Source of the DNA: Byssochlamys sp. IMV 00236 | Lineage: Eukaryota; Ascomycota; Eurotiomycetes; Eurotiales; Thermoascaceae | Direction of reading: 5' to 3' | NCBI GenBank assembly: GCA_001931875.2 | Contig: MSJH02000653.1 | Location: forward strand, 1 to 49,245 | DNA: 49,245 bases | Shown here: positions 32,437 to 45,082 of the stretch, one piece after another | How positions within the stretch are numbered: the first letter of the stretch is position 1 | Layout of the letters: every line of letters starts with the position of its first letter | The notes under the pieces: generated by a model | Told to the model about the DNA's origin: nothing | Databases searched by the model: none | The model's input: only the letters and a program-made list of their open reading frames with translations | Program-made: the position numbers and the translations under genes

Positions 32437-35400
32437 TTAAAAGTGATTTATACTACATTCAATATCTACCAAGTCTTCCATGATGCGAGTAACCGTTGTT
32501 CCTATCTGTTTTGTGGTTTCCTTTTGTTCTTCTATAGATAACCCAGCAAATGAAAATACCAGATCACCATCAAGAACTGCCTTGGTACGGTTAGAAGACA
32601 TTCTTTGTTTAGGTCCCTTAATTAGTCTAAATGCTCTTGGGTTCAAACCGGCTACGTGTTGTAAGTTATTGACAAGTTGACCATAAAGTGTATTCAATCG
32701 CTTAAAGGTCTTTTCTGATATGGGTGATATAACAGAGATGGATCCATTGAATGTACCACATAAACAAAAGTGTCTTCTACTATACGCTAGTCCTTTATCT
32801 GACTTTTCTATCTGTGGTAATCTCACCATCGTTTGAACTTGAGATCCAACATGGAAATCGCCACGTCGCATTAATTTTTGACCACCAAATGACTGTAAAT
32901 CTATAGATGCAAAATAATTGATTAAAAAGAAGGCATTGTCATCATACATGTTCCCTTACTGAAAGGTGCGTATTGATACAGATCAATATTCTCGCTTGTG
33001 TCTCCAACGACAAGATACAGTGACTTGTCATCAATAATAAAGTCCACACAACCAACATCAAATGATTGATAATCTTTACCCAGCAACGAAAGCTTAGCCG
33101 GTTCAAGCTGGAAACCCAAGAACCAGATCGACTTTTGCGCATCACCAATCAAGATAAAGTTCTTGATAGAGCTCATGCTTGTCACATATATCTGCACATC
33201 AATAAACGCAACACCAACCAGTCGCTCATCGTCCTCCAAGCTCCACACAATCACTTTAGAGCCAATAGAGGCTGTCAAGTGACCGCTTACTGTACACATT
33301 GCTGTTACTGCACCCTTTACATCTTCAGTAAGAATACGTTTAAATTTGTGATTGGTTTGTGGATTATCTGGTTCAGGTACAACTTCAATAATATCAAATA
33401 TGCGTATCTACAGATTATTAGCATATATATATACTTTTTTAATTTTTTCTATTACTTACAGATCCTTTCATTGTCGTATCCTCACCCTTTAGACTTCCTG
33501 TGCCTACCACGACATAATATTTTCTTCCCGTACTCGTTTGCTTTGAATCCAATAAGGCACATTCTAATGAAAAGCACTGCTCAAACTCTTCAAATTCTAC
33601 TGTATCTACAATTTCCCATGTGACAGGTGATACCATCACCATGGAAAACTTATTTAATTCTGGTAAAAATTCACCAGGTGCTCTTTCGTCCGTTTCCTTT
33701 CCGTCGATATATTGATTATCATCATTCTTCATTCGAACAGGTACAGCCTGAGATACCAAGACAGCATAAACGCGCATAATGGGATGGTACTGAATCTTGT
33801 GTACAGTTTGTCCTAGTGGGACCTTTTGTATAACCCAATCCAGGTCGTAATTAACTCCATCTGTACGTAGTCTTGATAGACGGACATCGGACTATAGAAG
33901 GGTATATGTTAATATAGCTATGAATACAAACAAACAATACAAACCTTGGAATCTAACGTGATAAAACCATGCTTACAGTTAACATTATGAAATTGTGTAA
34001 AACCGACAATTTCATGTTCTGTCTTCATAGGATGTACACGCACAAAGCTCTTGAACGAACACATTAACCATGCGGGTTGAGGGCCGGCAAGGAAGATGCC
34101 TGCATAACCTGCCACATCTGTAAAAGGTATAAGTAGTTTGCGAAGGTGCTTTCTTTCTGTCTTTCGTAACGTTTTCAAGTCTTCTTCTTCTTCTTCCAAG
34201 TCTCCATCTGGAACTTCAAATGTATCAATGATTCCCCTTTTCTTTGATTTCTTGCTTGTCGTTGTTGAAGGAGTGTTCTTGGAGACATACTCATGGTGAA
34301 CACGAGAGAACCGAAGGGCCAGTCGGTCATTATCCGTAGCTGATTCATCTAAGTAACTGAATGTCTTGTAGATGACGATGTCATTGGTATCTGTTCGAGC
34401 AACCAAGTGCGGGTCTTTTCTTTCTTTGCCAATGTTTGTCATCAGAATTTCTTGGATATTACCAGTATTCATTTTTGGCTTCTGTCCTTGGTCACTGTCG
34501 ACAATCAGGTCAGGCGCAATATTAAATTGAGGACAAGTAAAGCACTCCTTAAAGTCAGGAAGGCTGTAAATGTTGAAAGATCCTGCTGTTGTATAGATAA
34601 AGCACCAAAAGCTAACACGTGTCATCTCATTAATTTCTACACCTTGAAGACTAACGTTAATTTCATCAATCTTTTCTTCATCGGTCGCTTCAGGCACATC
34701 TACTGCTTCCTCATTGACTTGATTGTTAACAACAGTGGATGAGTCGCCATCATCCAAAATCTCTTCACCATAAAGATCCATGTCGACTTCATCGAATTCA
34801 TAGGTGCCTGCCGTTTTGCTCATCTTCTTTTTCGTCGACACATGTTCTTCTTCTGCCTTTCGTTTCTTTTGTTGTTGAGCCTTGGATTCAGCTGCTTGAA
34901 GCGCGGCAGCTCTAGCAGCTTCTATTACCTTGGCCTTTTCTGATATACTAAGGAATAATCCAGATGTATCTGCAAAAATACCCGATAAAGAAGCTCCAAT
35001 ATCCTTTATTAAAGAGAAAGAAACAAATAAAGTTTCAGAAAATTGAGTTGGAACGAACAAGATAGAAATATGTGGAAGAAGGGAACTTACTTTTATATGA
35101 TTCGGTAACTGAATACGAATAATGTCTTTTGTTGAAGCATCACCTTGTAAAGCCAATATTTTATTATTATCAAGCGTTAAAATGATGTAGGGATCACGTA
35201 TGCTAGCTTCGATAATTTTAGCGCCTCGAATAGATTCCGTCTGAAGCCTCTTGCCCTCTGGAGTCAACATCATCACGCCAGTTGCATACACTTGTACAAT
35301 ACGCGTTGAATCGAATAAGGTGCTGACTGCGACTGTAGGTCCACGTGTATAAAATCCAGTTCCAACAAGTTCTTGTAATTCATCGCCGGCAGACAAGACG

Positions 35401-36978
35401 AGCGTGCTCTTGGATTTACTGATAAACAATAATCGATCAAAAACATCATCATCTTTGGTACGTTCCCATCGACTGTGTTCCTCTTTTGTCGCTTTTTGAA
35501 CATCGTAAGGTTGCTCCTTTCGACATTTGATAGACCAGATGGCCTGACTATCAAACTGATGAAACGAAAAGGACGTCTCTGGGTATATATGTCGCTGGAA
35601 GACACAGAGCGCACCGTTTTTGCCATGACCAGATGCTGTCACTAATTCGAGTTCTGGTAAGGTGCCATCGTTGTTGTCTTCACGCTGAGGCTTTTCATGG
35701 CTTTGAACATCGCCCACTGCCATATCCACAATAGGCCCGGTGTTCAATAATGTATCGCATACACGGAATACATGCTGAGGATCATTGCGCAAAGATATGC
35801 TGTTCATAAGTTCTGGACAGTATTTGATGAGTAAAGAGTCGCCTACTCGACTTCCCAAAAAGAAGTATTCGTTCTGTTTGACATTGGTAATACAAGAGGG
35901 TACCGTTGCCAACAAAGGAGGAGTATCAAACTGATGAGGTTTCTTGACCATCAAAGGTATAGTATGCTTGATCTCTACGATATCCATACCCACCACCTTG
36001 CTGCCATCCATCTTGAATTGAACTAGAGCCCAGTTTCCATTCTGCATGAATATCAAACAGCGATCTCCTCCAAAGGTCAATGCTTTTGCACCTTCCAGGG
36101 AAAACCCTAGATTGATAAGTTCGGGCTCGTAAAGCATGCCAGGGAAATCAGTCGTCTTTTTTGTGTATCCGTTCACGGCAACACCCACACCAGGTGAACC
36201 TTGAGAGACGTGTAGCAAGGAATTGGCAGCAATCACGAGCATGCCTGTTACTGGTTTGGGCATAGGCACAAGTTTAAGGCAATCATAAGGTAATTTGTCA
36301 ATAGAATAAATGATTGGATAAACCTTTGCTGTTAAATCAAGAGAGACGACGACAAGCGATACTGTGTCTTTGTTGTTGGCGAGTCGTCTAAAGGGTGAGA
36401 TCAGTACATCATGCCTGTAAACATAAGTAAGCTTTACCCTGTCCATGTCTGTTCTGGTTGAAACAGGATTGCCAATGTAGGTTCATAATAATCTGATAGA
36501 AATGACATATCAATGATATTCTTTATACGGGAATCTAGTGTTGACAGGTCAATAACAAAGCTTGATTGATATGGCCATTTTCTATATACACATGAATGCA
36601 TCAATAACTGAGAAATGTTTTGCTGTAATGTGTGTCTTACTCCTCATCTTCATCCGCATCTCCTGGACGTTCATCAAGTTTATCAGTTTGTCGGAAAGGT
36701 AATACCGCCAACTTGTTATCATAGAAATTCAAAACTGCACATCGCTGTTGAGGGTCGATATGTATAGATGACGGATTTGGATTTGCCAGAAACTCTTTCT
36801 ACACTCGTATGATTAATTGTGTGTTCATAAAGAACTATCCAGAAACACATACCTTGAACTCATCTCTTTCATAATAGTGGATTGACACGGTAACAATTGA
36901 ATTTGTTGCTGAAGACCATTCCAATAAAGACATCTACACATAATATATATGTTTGATCAAGATGAACATGAACAAGAG

Positions 36979-37012
<34 letters not shown>

Positions 37013-37475
37013 TACCTTGGCATCACTAAATCCTAGCAACAAGCTATCACATCCTTCCTTACCACGAGAAGAGTTTGTTCGAACTGTGCCCATTGTAGAT
37101 ATAATACCATGCAGGTTGAATTGTGCAACCAGCTCAAGTCTTCCTGACGTTGAGTCCACAACAACATCTTTCTTCAAAGGTTTTAACTTTGGATATGTCA
37201 AATTCTGTTTATAGATAAGTATACAATAATAAAATAGAATATGTCATTACCCTATCTTCTGTATCATTAAGTCTTTCTTTTGCTAATTCGTTATCAGATA
37301 ACACTTCGTCCTCTTCTTCTGCATTGGGTACGTATTCTACAAACTGATAGATTTGTAATAATGAAGCTTTCGCAACTATAAGATTAATCGCGTCAGGTGA
37401 AGTAAAGTGACATGTCTCAACTTGTTCGACAGTTTGAGGTGGAAAGAGCTCTTCATAAATGGTGTATGCTGACAT
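32437..37475 (-). CDS. CFT1: CPSF160/Cft1, cleavage and polyadenylation factor subunit
   Basis: Very large multi-exon gene. The N-terminus (MSAYTIYEELFPPQTVEQVE, INLIVAKASLLQIYQF) and SLLLGFSDAK match CPSF1. The central exon 36446-33918 has DLTAKVYPIIYSIDKLPYDC, MPKPVTGMLVIAANSLLHVS and YFFLGSRVGDSLLIKY, the beta-propeller signatures. The C-terminal third shows AVLVSQAVPV, IRIFDIIEVVPEPDNPQT-like sequence and IDYFASIDLQS-like residues. Family role: a scaffold that binds the polyadenylation signal with WDR33 and CPSF30 and recruits Fip1. An acidic/Lys-rich linker with KKRK (about 34790-34900) is a probable nuclear localisation region. A stop-less 87-nt intron lies at about 35005-35091. A (TA)n tract at about 36979-37010 is intronic. 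Confidence 0.93.
36979..37010. repeat. (TA)n microsatellite in a CFT1 intron
   Basis: About 16 uninterrupted TA units in the intron after the exon encoding SLLLGFSDAK; length is likely polymorphic between strains. Confidence 0.8.
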
Positions 37476-37670
37476 TTATGTCAACACGAAGGGAAAGCCT
37501 TTTTAAGAAAAGAAAAGAAAGTGCAGTTATAAGCTTGGAGGTTTGGAAATTTTTTCTGAATGCTGAGATTCAAAGAAATTGAGCTCGAATGAGTGCTGGC
37601 ACGTGACCTTTTACAAAGAGAAAGACCTAGCATAAACGCGGCTTTTTCTTTCTTTACTTTTTTAAACAAT
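37476..37670. promoter_or_regulatory. Bidirectional promoter between CFT1 and the OCA1-like gene
   Basis: 195 bp separate the two ATG codons. A CACGTG sequence at about 37600 (GGCACGTGACC) lies centrally, and a pyrimidine tract (37641-37663) precedes the plus-strand ATG. Confidence 0.5.
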
Positions 37671-38336
<666 letters not shown>

Positions 38337-40059
38337 CTTCAGACGCAGGATTTTTGTGTGTATGATTGCTTTATAATCGATTCTCAATGCATCCTTTAAT
38401 AAGATAACAAGGATACAATGATTCCATCGTCACTTGGGAATCAAGTTGCATATTTAAAACGACAAGGTTTATGCACATGTATATATGATTGAAATAACAA
38501 TAAAACTAAGGCACTAGTGCTTAACAATTTCGTTGTATTCTAGTAATTTCATTACACTTTGGATCATCTTCTCCTCTTTAACTGTTGTACCATTTGAGGT
38601 ATTGGTTGTAGTTTTATAGCTGTTATTAATGATCAGAAACTGTGTAAGAATAAAAGTAAAGAAGTGATGGGTCTCTGTTTTATCCTTTTGCTAAAAGTGA
38701 GAGGAGGAGCTCATTGCAAAAAGAAATTGGGGTTATTTAAAAGAGGTCGGAGTACTAATTAAGGTACATGTAATAAAGTCAAATGTAATCTCACACGTAA
38801 AGACTAGTATTAGATATGATCAAGTACGACATTATTGAATCTTATACCATTAGAAAATACAGTAATAGGCAAAATAGACTAGAACCAGTAGATTTATTTC
38901 CCTTTAGGTCAGGAAGTAATGTCATTATAGAATATTTCTGTGTTTCTTTCTCCAATTTACCTGTGTGCAACCTACTTTTTTGTCTTTCCGAAACGTCTCT
39001 CAACATTGTCTCTCTATTTGACTATACAACGGCCGTCTACAACCACATAAAGACATAGCTCGAAAGAGGCACTATAAATGTCTTTTGTGTGACTTATACT
39101 TTCTCTTAAATTCGACACAATGCCCAGTCAATCATATTGTTACAAGATCGGTTCACACCACGTTTTTTATAAAAGTTATGGCGGCACTCAAATGTAAGAT
39201 TACTATGGCATCAATTGACTACAGAACAGCCAAGAAGGGCACATACATTTTCCTTTTTGTGTAAAAGTGACACAGAAGCAAGTTCATCATACCAATACAA
39301 AAAGGGAAGATCACGTTGACCAAATGCTAATAGTAATTTGTGCCACTTTATCGCATCAGACCTTCAAGAGATGAAACAAGGGAAAACGATCGACCGAATA
39401 AAGACATCTTTTATGAAGGGACGCCGAGAGTTGTTCCAAAGTTACACCAGCCTTGGCAACCCTCTCTTCTTTGATCTGTTGTGTAAATCCAAAAAGGGAA
39501 GGGTCCCCAACAGAGATCAAGTCGATTGGAAGCTCAGATGACTCTAACTAAATTTGGGTTATTTTACTATAATGTCTTGTAGTCTTTTTTTTTTTTAATA
39601 TAAACAGTGAAATAGAAGAATATGAATTTCCAAAGCTATATGATCAAGTCATTCTTTCGGCGGTTTGCTCCCTGTTTAGTATATGATGTTTGACAGAAAA
39701 CCAAATTCAAAAGTACAAGTTTATTCCGCTCGCGCGTGAGTACGCGTTCCTTTTTTCTTTTTGCAATTAAAAGTAAAGCAAACCCAAATATTACAATTGG
39801 ATAATGAACTGAAGTATCACTGTTACTCTGCATTAAGCAGTCATTTTTCTTAAAAAAAAAAAAATACAGTTGGGCGGAGTCTAATATGCCCCTCTGCTTA
39901 TTTTATACTCTATTTTACTAATGTGCATAATCAGTAAAGATGTATCTCGTCAAAAGAGATCAATGAACCTTGAAGCTCAGCATTGGAATTGTCTCTCAGC
40001 CGAGAACTCTCTCTTCCCCTGATTTTCTTGTAAACCAAAAAGGGAAACAAAGGTTAAAT
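38337..40059. other. Intergenic region, no supported gene
   Basis: 1.7 kb with short frames only (for example plus 38816-39058 and 39338-39541). These show no recognisable motif, no flanking splice sites that extend them and no low-complexity coding bias. A few TATA-like boxes occur (39070, 39170). I see no transposon ends. Confidence 0.5.
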
Positions 40060-42289
40060 ATGGCAACTGGAAGTAAAATTTTACCTATTATCATTGGTTT
40101 AGCCAACAATGACCAGACCTGGGTGTAAGTGTAAGTTGTGTATTCGCTCTTTTTCTTCCCTTTTTTTTATATATATATTTAAAATATCTTTCATGTTTTT
40201 ATTTGATGCCAGTGAAAATAATTCTTATCAAACTGGTTCTTCGAGGCCAAAGAAGGCAAAGAGTAAAGCAAAGAGTGCAGAAGCAAAAGCAGCAGCCAAA
40301 GCAAAAAAGATGCAACAGGATGATATGGAATCCCTTCAAATAACATTTTATGAAATTGAGTCTTGGATAGAAAAGACATCACCCGTATTAGCGAGAATGA
40401 CAAAAGAATTAGACCGAGTTTCTAAGCATTTTAATAAGGACAAGAAAAATAATGAACAACAAGAGATACCCATCGATTTATCATCTATGCAATGGACCTT
40501 AACTTTTCAACCTAATAATTCAATGCGACTAGAAACAAATATAAAATCTGTGGAACAACTCATTGATGCTGTGCAAAAGATCAAATTAATTACTGACTCA
40601 GATTCATCAATACAGCAACCAGATGAAGAAGATTTTGACTCGACCTTCTCTTCTTCTGCTTCCCTATCTTCTTCCTCTACAGCCATTACAGATTCATCAA
40701 GTGAATATTGGACTCTAGCCCTTTGTAGAACTCCCGGTGTGTGCTTTGACAAGTACCAAAGTCGTTTACTTGAACTCGACCGTCTGTCTGAACAAGTATC
40801 GTCTGACGTATTGGCTTTTGCTTGTCAAACCTATTGGGATTGCCTCTTTCCCAAATTTTCCACGGATTGGTCAACATTTTGGGATCGGTCGGGTGACCCG
40901 CAACGGAACCAGATCTGTATTGATGCTGGTCTGGCCATGGTCTTTACACACATCGTCCGGCACAGTAAAGAAATTTGCCCGGACGGATATGCCATCTCTT
41001 ACTACTATTATGAACGTGCTCGACAGTCCTTGATGGACTATTTTGACTCACCTGATGCCGCCACCATCGAGGCATTACTCAACTTGGCCATGTTTTGCAT
41101 GCTCTTCAAACATTACTCCAACACACGCATTTACTTGGATCTCGCTTTCCGCATGACAGTTCAACTAGGCTACCACCGTCGATCTGGTCTGCCCACATGC
41201 AAGCTGATGAGAAAGCAATGGATCAGACTGTTCCTTACTCTCTGTTATAATGATATGGCCCTATCGACTTACTCGAATGGATCGTTCCTTGTTGATGATA
41301 CCGTGCATGATATCGACTTTTACGAATTGATCACACTCAACAACGAACTACCGCACCTGGACGAAAGGACGAAAATCAAGGACACATACTTTGTTCATCT
41401 GATGGAACTCATGAAAATTCACAAACGAATACAACAGATGACCAAAGAATACCAAGATCAACACACACAATATCATTACTCTGGCACACTGCCGCCTCGC
41501 TGGATCAAAAAAGTGCAGGCACTTGAAATTGCTTTAGCAACCTGGCTGGACCGACTTCCTCTCGAGTACCATCTCGATCCTCGCCCAGACGGTCAATTAC
41601 AAAGGGACACGACAGATATCGAAAAGCTAAAAGAGCAGTCAGCTTTATTGCTCATGTTACATTATCAGATGCAATGGATTGCACTTCACAAAGTATTCCT
41701 GTCAACAAGCTTGATACCCATCGATCTCAAGGAAGACCCAACGACCTACCGCACACATCGGTCCTATGCGATTTGCACCGACGCAGCAAGCCGTATACTC
41801 GTCATGGCAGAGATCTTTACCAATCGGTTCCACTGGTGTGTCTGTCAATTATTTATTAGCTGCATATACCAAGCCTCAACCGTATTCTGCAAAAGCGTAC
41901 TCACCAAGGATCATAGAGCAGATGAGAGCAAAGCAATGATTCGACGTGTCATCTCCATTCTCGCCGCAAACAATCTTAATTACGGTGGGCTTCCTGAGGA
42001 CCTGAGAGCCTGTCTGAACGAGTTCTTGCAGGAAAACACAAATGATCTTCAAGTGATCGATCAGACTCTTTCTCAGGAATCCATATCGCAGCCTATTACT
42101 TACAATGATGCATTTTATAATTCTCCTCACATGTATAAGCAATGTATAAATCAACGTTTACACTATCAGTCATCATCATCATCATCACCACGAACTCTTT
42201 ACCAAGTACCCACTCTGCTTCCCTTGGGCATGCAAACACCCACGATTCACGTAGAAGATCTTGATATTAAAAGCACAAATTGGAGGTAA
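40060..42289 (+). CDS. Fungal_trans-domain transcription regulator lacking a zinc cluster
   Basis: Two exons: 40060-40124 (MATGSKILPIIIGLANNDQT) and 40213-42289, joined by GTAAGT..GCCAG, 713 residues. An Ala/Lys-rich basic stretch (RPKKAKSKAKSAEAKAAAKA) follows, then a Ser-rich linker. The fungal_trans / middle homology region comes next (LAFACQTYWDCLFPKFST, DAATIEALLNLAMFCMLF, RIYLDLAFRMTVQLGYHRRS). No C-x2-C-x6-C zinc cluster is encoded, and none is seen in the 1.7 kb upstream. The basic Lys/Ala segment could contact DNA or act as a nuclear signal. An unspliced reading from a second ATG at 40109 would give a Cys-containing start (PGCKCKLC), but it reads through a canonical donor, so it is less likely. 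A target pathway cannot be predicted. Confidence 0.78.
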
Positions 42290-42494
42290 GAAAGAGATCA
42301 TTACTGTATGCGTCATATTAAACTATATCATAGATGCAAGTTTTCTTCCTCTAATTACGCACAGAACCACATGTAGCATTATTTTTCTCTCCCTTTTGTT
42401 TATGTCCGGCTCGGACTCGAAATGAAAGCTCTACTTTTTTTTTTTTTTAAAAAAAACCAAGTTCTATTGTATTTTTTGTTATATTCATTAAACT

Positions 42495-44411
42495 ATGTCC
42501 TCCCTTACATCGATTGGTGTTAGTAAGTTTATTGTTTTTATGTGTGTTCATGTGTGTATGTGTGTTGTAACCTGGTTTCTTCTATTTCAATAGACAAAAA
42601 TAAGAAAAAATTTGGACCTACACTCAAAAGCAAGCCTCGTGCAAATAGACAATCAACAAATAATAAAACTGCAGATTCCAGTCAAGCATCGTCCTCAGCG
42701 TCTTCTTCAAGTCAATTAAACAATAAAGCAATACAACATGAACCTAAAAAGGCGGCCAAGGCAGAAGAATTGACAGAAGAAGAAATGGCGATCAATATGC
42801 AACTTGTAGATTCGCCTACAGTAGCACCTATACCTAGTGTTGCTACCACCAGTCATAACAGTCACCGTCCAAACCGACCGATTCCCAGAGTGATTGCTGA
42901 ACCAGATGACGACGACGACAATGAGAGTCCACCGCCTTCTGATGTCAATCATCAGTCTTTGTTTCGGGCTACAGTTACAGAAGAGACAGAGATCGCTATC
43001 AAGAATGAACAACTTACACCAGATAACCGGATCAAGAGCAGACTTGCATCTGAAGAAGTGCCGATAAAGCATTCACCACCAAGTATTGACACGTCAGCTA
43101 TGTTATCTGAAGATCATCCTATGTCAGAACAAATGACGGTAGAAGAGCAAGTACCATCGGACAATCATCCTATGTCAGAAGAAGTTATAGTAGATGTATT
43201 ATCTGAAGAACAAGCACCATCTGAGGACCAGACTATGGTAGCTGTACCATCCGAAGAGCCTTCGTCTTCTTCAACATCGACACAACCTAAACGATTAGCC
43301 CAGAAGAAAGGAAAAGAAAAAGCCAAGGAATCGGATGCTAGTGATTTCTTTGAACCTAGGACAAAGAAGCCAAAGACTACACCAATCAGTAAACCAAAGA
43401 AGACTAGTGGCAAAAGCGATGGCGGTAGTAGTAGTAGCAGTAAACCTAAAAAGACTGGCAGTGGTGGTAGTAGTAGTAATAAGGCGACAGCTGTAGCTAT
43501 TAGCATCGGTGCACCAAGTTCAGCTACACCAGAACCAGAAGATAAGGACAGCGAGTTTAAAAATATACCAGGAAGAAGAAAGAACAAGACAAAGGATGTG
43601 TATGATTTCCGATTACCAGAGAACATGAAGACATTGGACGATATCTCAGAGGACCCCGCAAAGCCTGAGATGTTGGATAAACCCATGTCTTTTTTTACCA
43701 AAGATATTGATGGCGTTGTATCTAAAGCATTCAAAGAGATGGAAATGAAGCGGTTTGAAGAAATTCAAAAATTAGAAGAAGCCAAACAGTTATCACCGGA
43801 GAAATTGGAGGAGTTTAAGAGAAAACAAGAGGAAGAAGCTGAAAAAAAGAGGAAGGCTGAAGAGGAACGAAGAGCAGAAGAAAAGAGACTGAGAGAAGAA
43901 AAGGCACAATCTGTGTTGAAAGAAACGTAAGTTATAGAGTTCAACAGATCATATTCTTATATGCATTTATAGATCAACTGCACCCCAAGTGAGAATAGTG
44001 AATGGTCAGATTGTCCTCGATACCGAATCACTTACAGTCGAACGATCTCAAGCAGGAGGTGAGATCTATGAAGGAGATATGGAAATTGTTGAAGAATCAG
44101 CCATGACAAGGAAGGTCAACAGTCATACTTATGGTAAAAGACAGCCCTCAAGTCGATGGTCAGCCGCTGAAACAGAAGCTTTTTATGATTTGCTTTCACA
44201 ATTTGGTACTGATTTTGAAACTATATCGAAAGCAATGCCAAATCGATCACGGGCTCAGATTCGACTAAAATTCAATAAAGAAGAAAAGCTGCATCCAGAA
44301 AAGATAACAGAATACTTAATTACCAAGCGAAAGCCAGCAGGTAAATACATTTATAAAAAAAAAAAGGAAGAGTGTATATGGGTGTATATATGAATGCGTA
44401 GTAAGAGTGAA

Positions 44412-44447
<36 letters not shown>

Positions 44448-44615
44448 ATGTGCGCGTGTGAATGGGTATGCATGAGAGTGAGAGCGTGTGTGTGAATCTA
44501 TTTAATTCATATTTTTTGTTTAAAAATAACAGATTTGGAAAAATACAAGGAAATAGCAGGAATCGAAGAATTAGAGGCAGTTCCAGACGACTTCCATGAG
44601 ATGCAACTCGTATAG
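42495..44615 (+). CDS. BDP1: TFIIIB subunit Bdp1 (B'')
   Basis: Four exons (42495-42522, 42594-43926, 43973-44340, 44533-44615) give an exact 603-residue frame. The N-terminus, MSSLTSIGVNKNKKKFGP, is followed by a long Ser/Pro/Glu-rich low-complexity region with Lys-rich patches. A helical KR/E segment (KRKQEEEAEKKRKAEEERRA) precedes the extended SANT domain: SHTYGKRQPSSRWSAAETEA, FYDLLSQFGTDFETISKAMP, NRSRAQIRLKFNKEEK. Family role: with Brf1 and TBP it recruits RNA polymerase III. The SANT and following helices bind TATA-flanking DNA. The C-terminus ends soon after SANT, so the long tail of animal Bdp1 is absent. It is convergent with the ubiquitin-like gene, 32 bp between stops. Confidence 0.92.
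44411..44462. repeat. Compound (TA)n(TG)n microsatellite in the last BDP1 intron
   Basis: About 12 TA units run directly into TG/TGCG repeats within the intron 44341-44532. This alternating purine-pyrimidine tract is Z-DNA-prone and makes that intron (192 nt) the longest in the gene. Confidence 0.85.
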
Positions 44616-44647
44616 GTGAAGAATAAATAAAGGGAATATATAAATGA

Positions 44648-45082
44648 CTATGATCGCTTTGTGACCATGGCATGAATAACACATTCTTGCTGCATTTGAA
44701 TGACAGTTGATTTATTCTTGGCTATACTTGTACCAGAAGGCACAATGATGAACTGATCAGATAGCACACGCCCAAGATAAATGAATTTGATCTGATTTTG
44801 TTGTCCATTAAAGTGAGGTAACATCTGTTTTCTAAGTTGAGCTATTGTTAAGTAAGGTGGTTCAATGGGCAATTGTACTGTCACATCTTGTCCATTGTTT
44901 GAAAATCGAACAAGTATAGGATAATTTTGATCGTAATTATCGACAGACTTTATCGACCCTTTTTCTTGATTTGTATTGGTATTGTTTGAGTCTGCCGAGG
45001 ATGCTTCTCTTGTCATACTTGTCTCGGGTTTTTTGATGTCGTTCGTAGTGGGTTGTTGTTCTTGCATAGGAGCTTCATTCAC
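44648..45082 (-). CDS. Ubiquitin-like domain protein
   Basis: 144 residues from ATG 45082. The first 45 residues are polar and disordered (EQQPTTNDIKKPET, SNNTNTNQEK). Residues about 52-140 form a ubiquitin-like fold: PILVRFSNNGQDVTVQLPIE, LTIAQLRKQMLPHF, IKFIYLGRVLSD, ECVIHAMVTK. The IKFIYLGRxLxD ... VIHA pattern resembles TMUB/HERP and Dsc3-type ubiquitin-like domains, but no transmembrane segment follows, so it is likely soluble. An upstream short frame MAVVK with a GTAAGA donor (about 45150) could be a non-coding first exon or uORF; splicing it to the TATAG acceptor at 45088 puts TGA in frame, so ATG 45082 is preferred. Function unknown. Confidence 0.7.
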   Translation of the reverse strand: MNEAPMQEQQPTTNDIKKPETSMTREASSADSNNTNTNQEKGSIKSVDNYDQNYPILVRFSNNGQDVTVQLPIEPPYLTIAQLRKQMLPHFNGQQNQIKFIYLGRVLSDQFIIVPSGTSIAKNKSTVIQMQQECVIHAMVTKRS

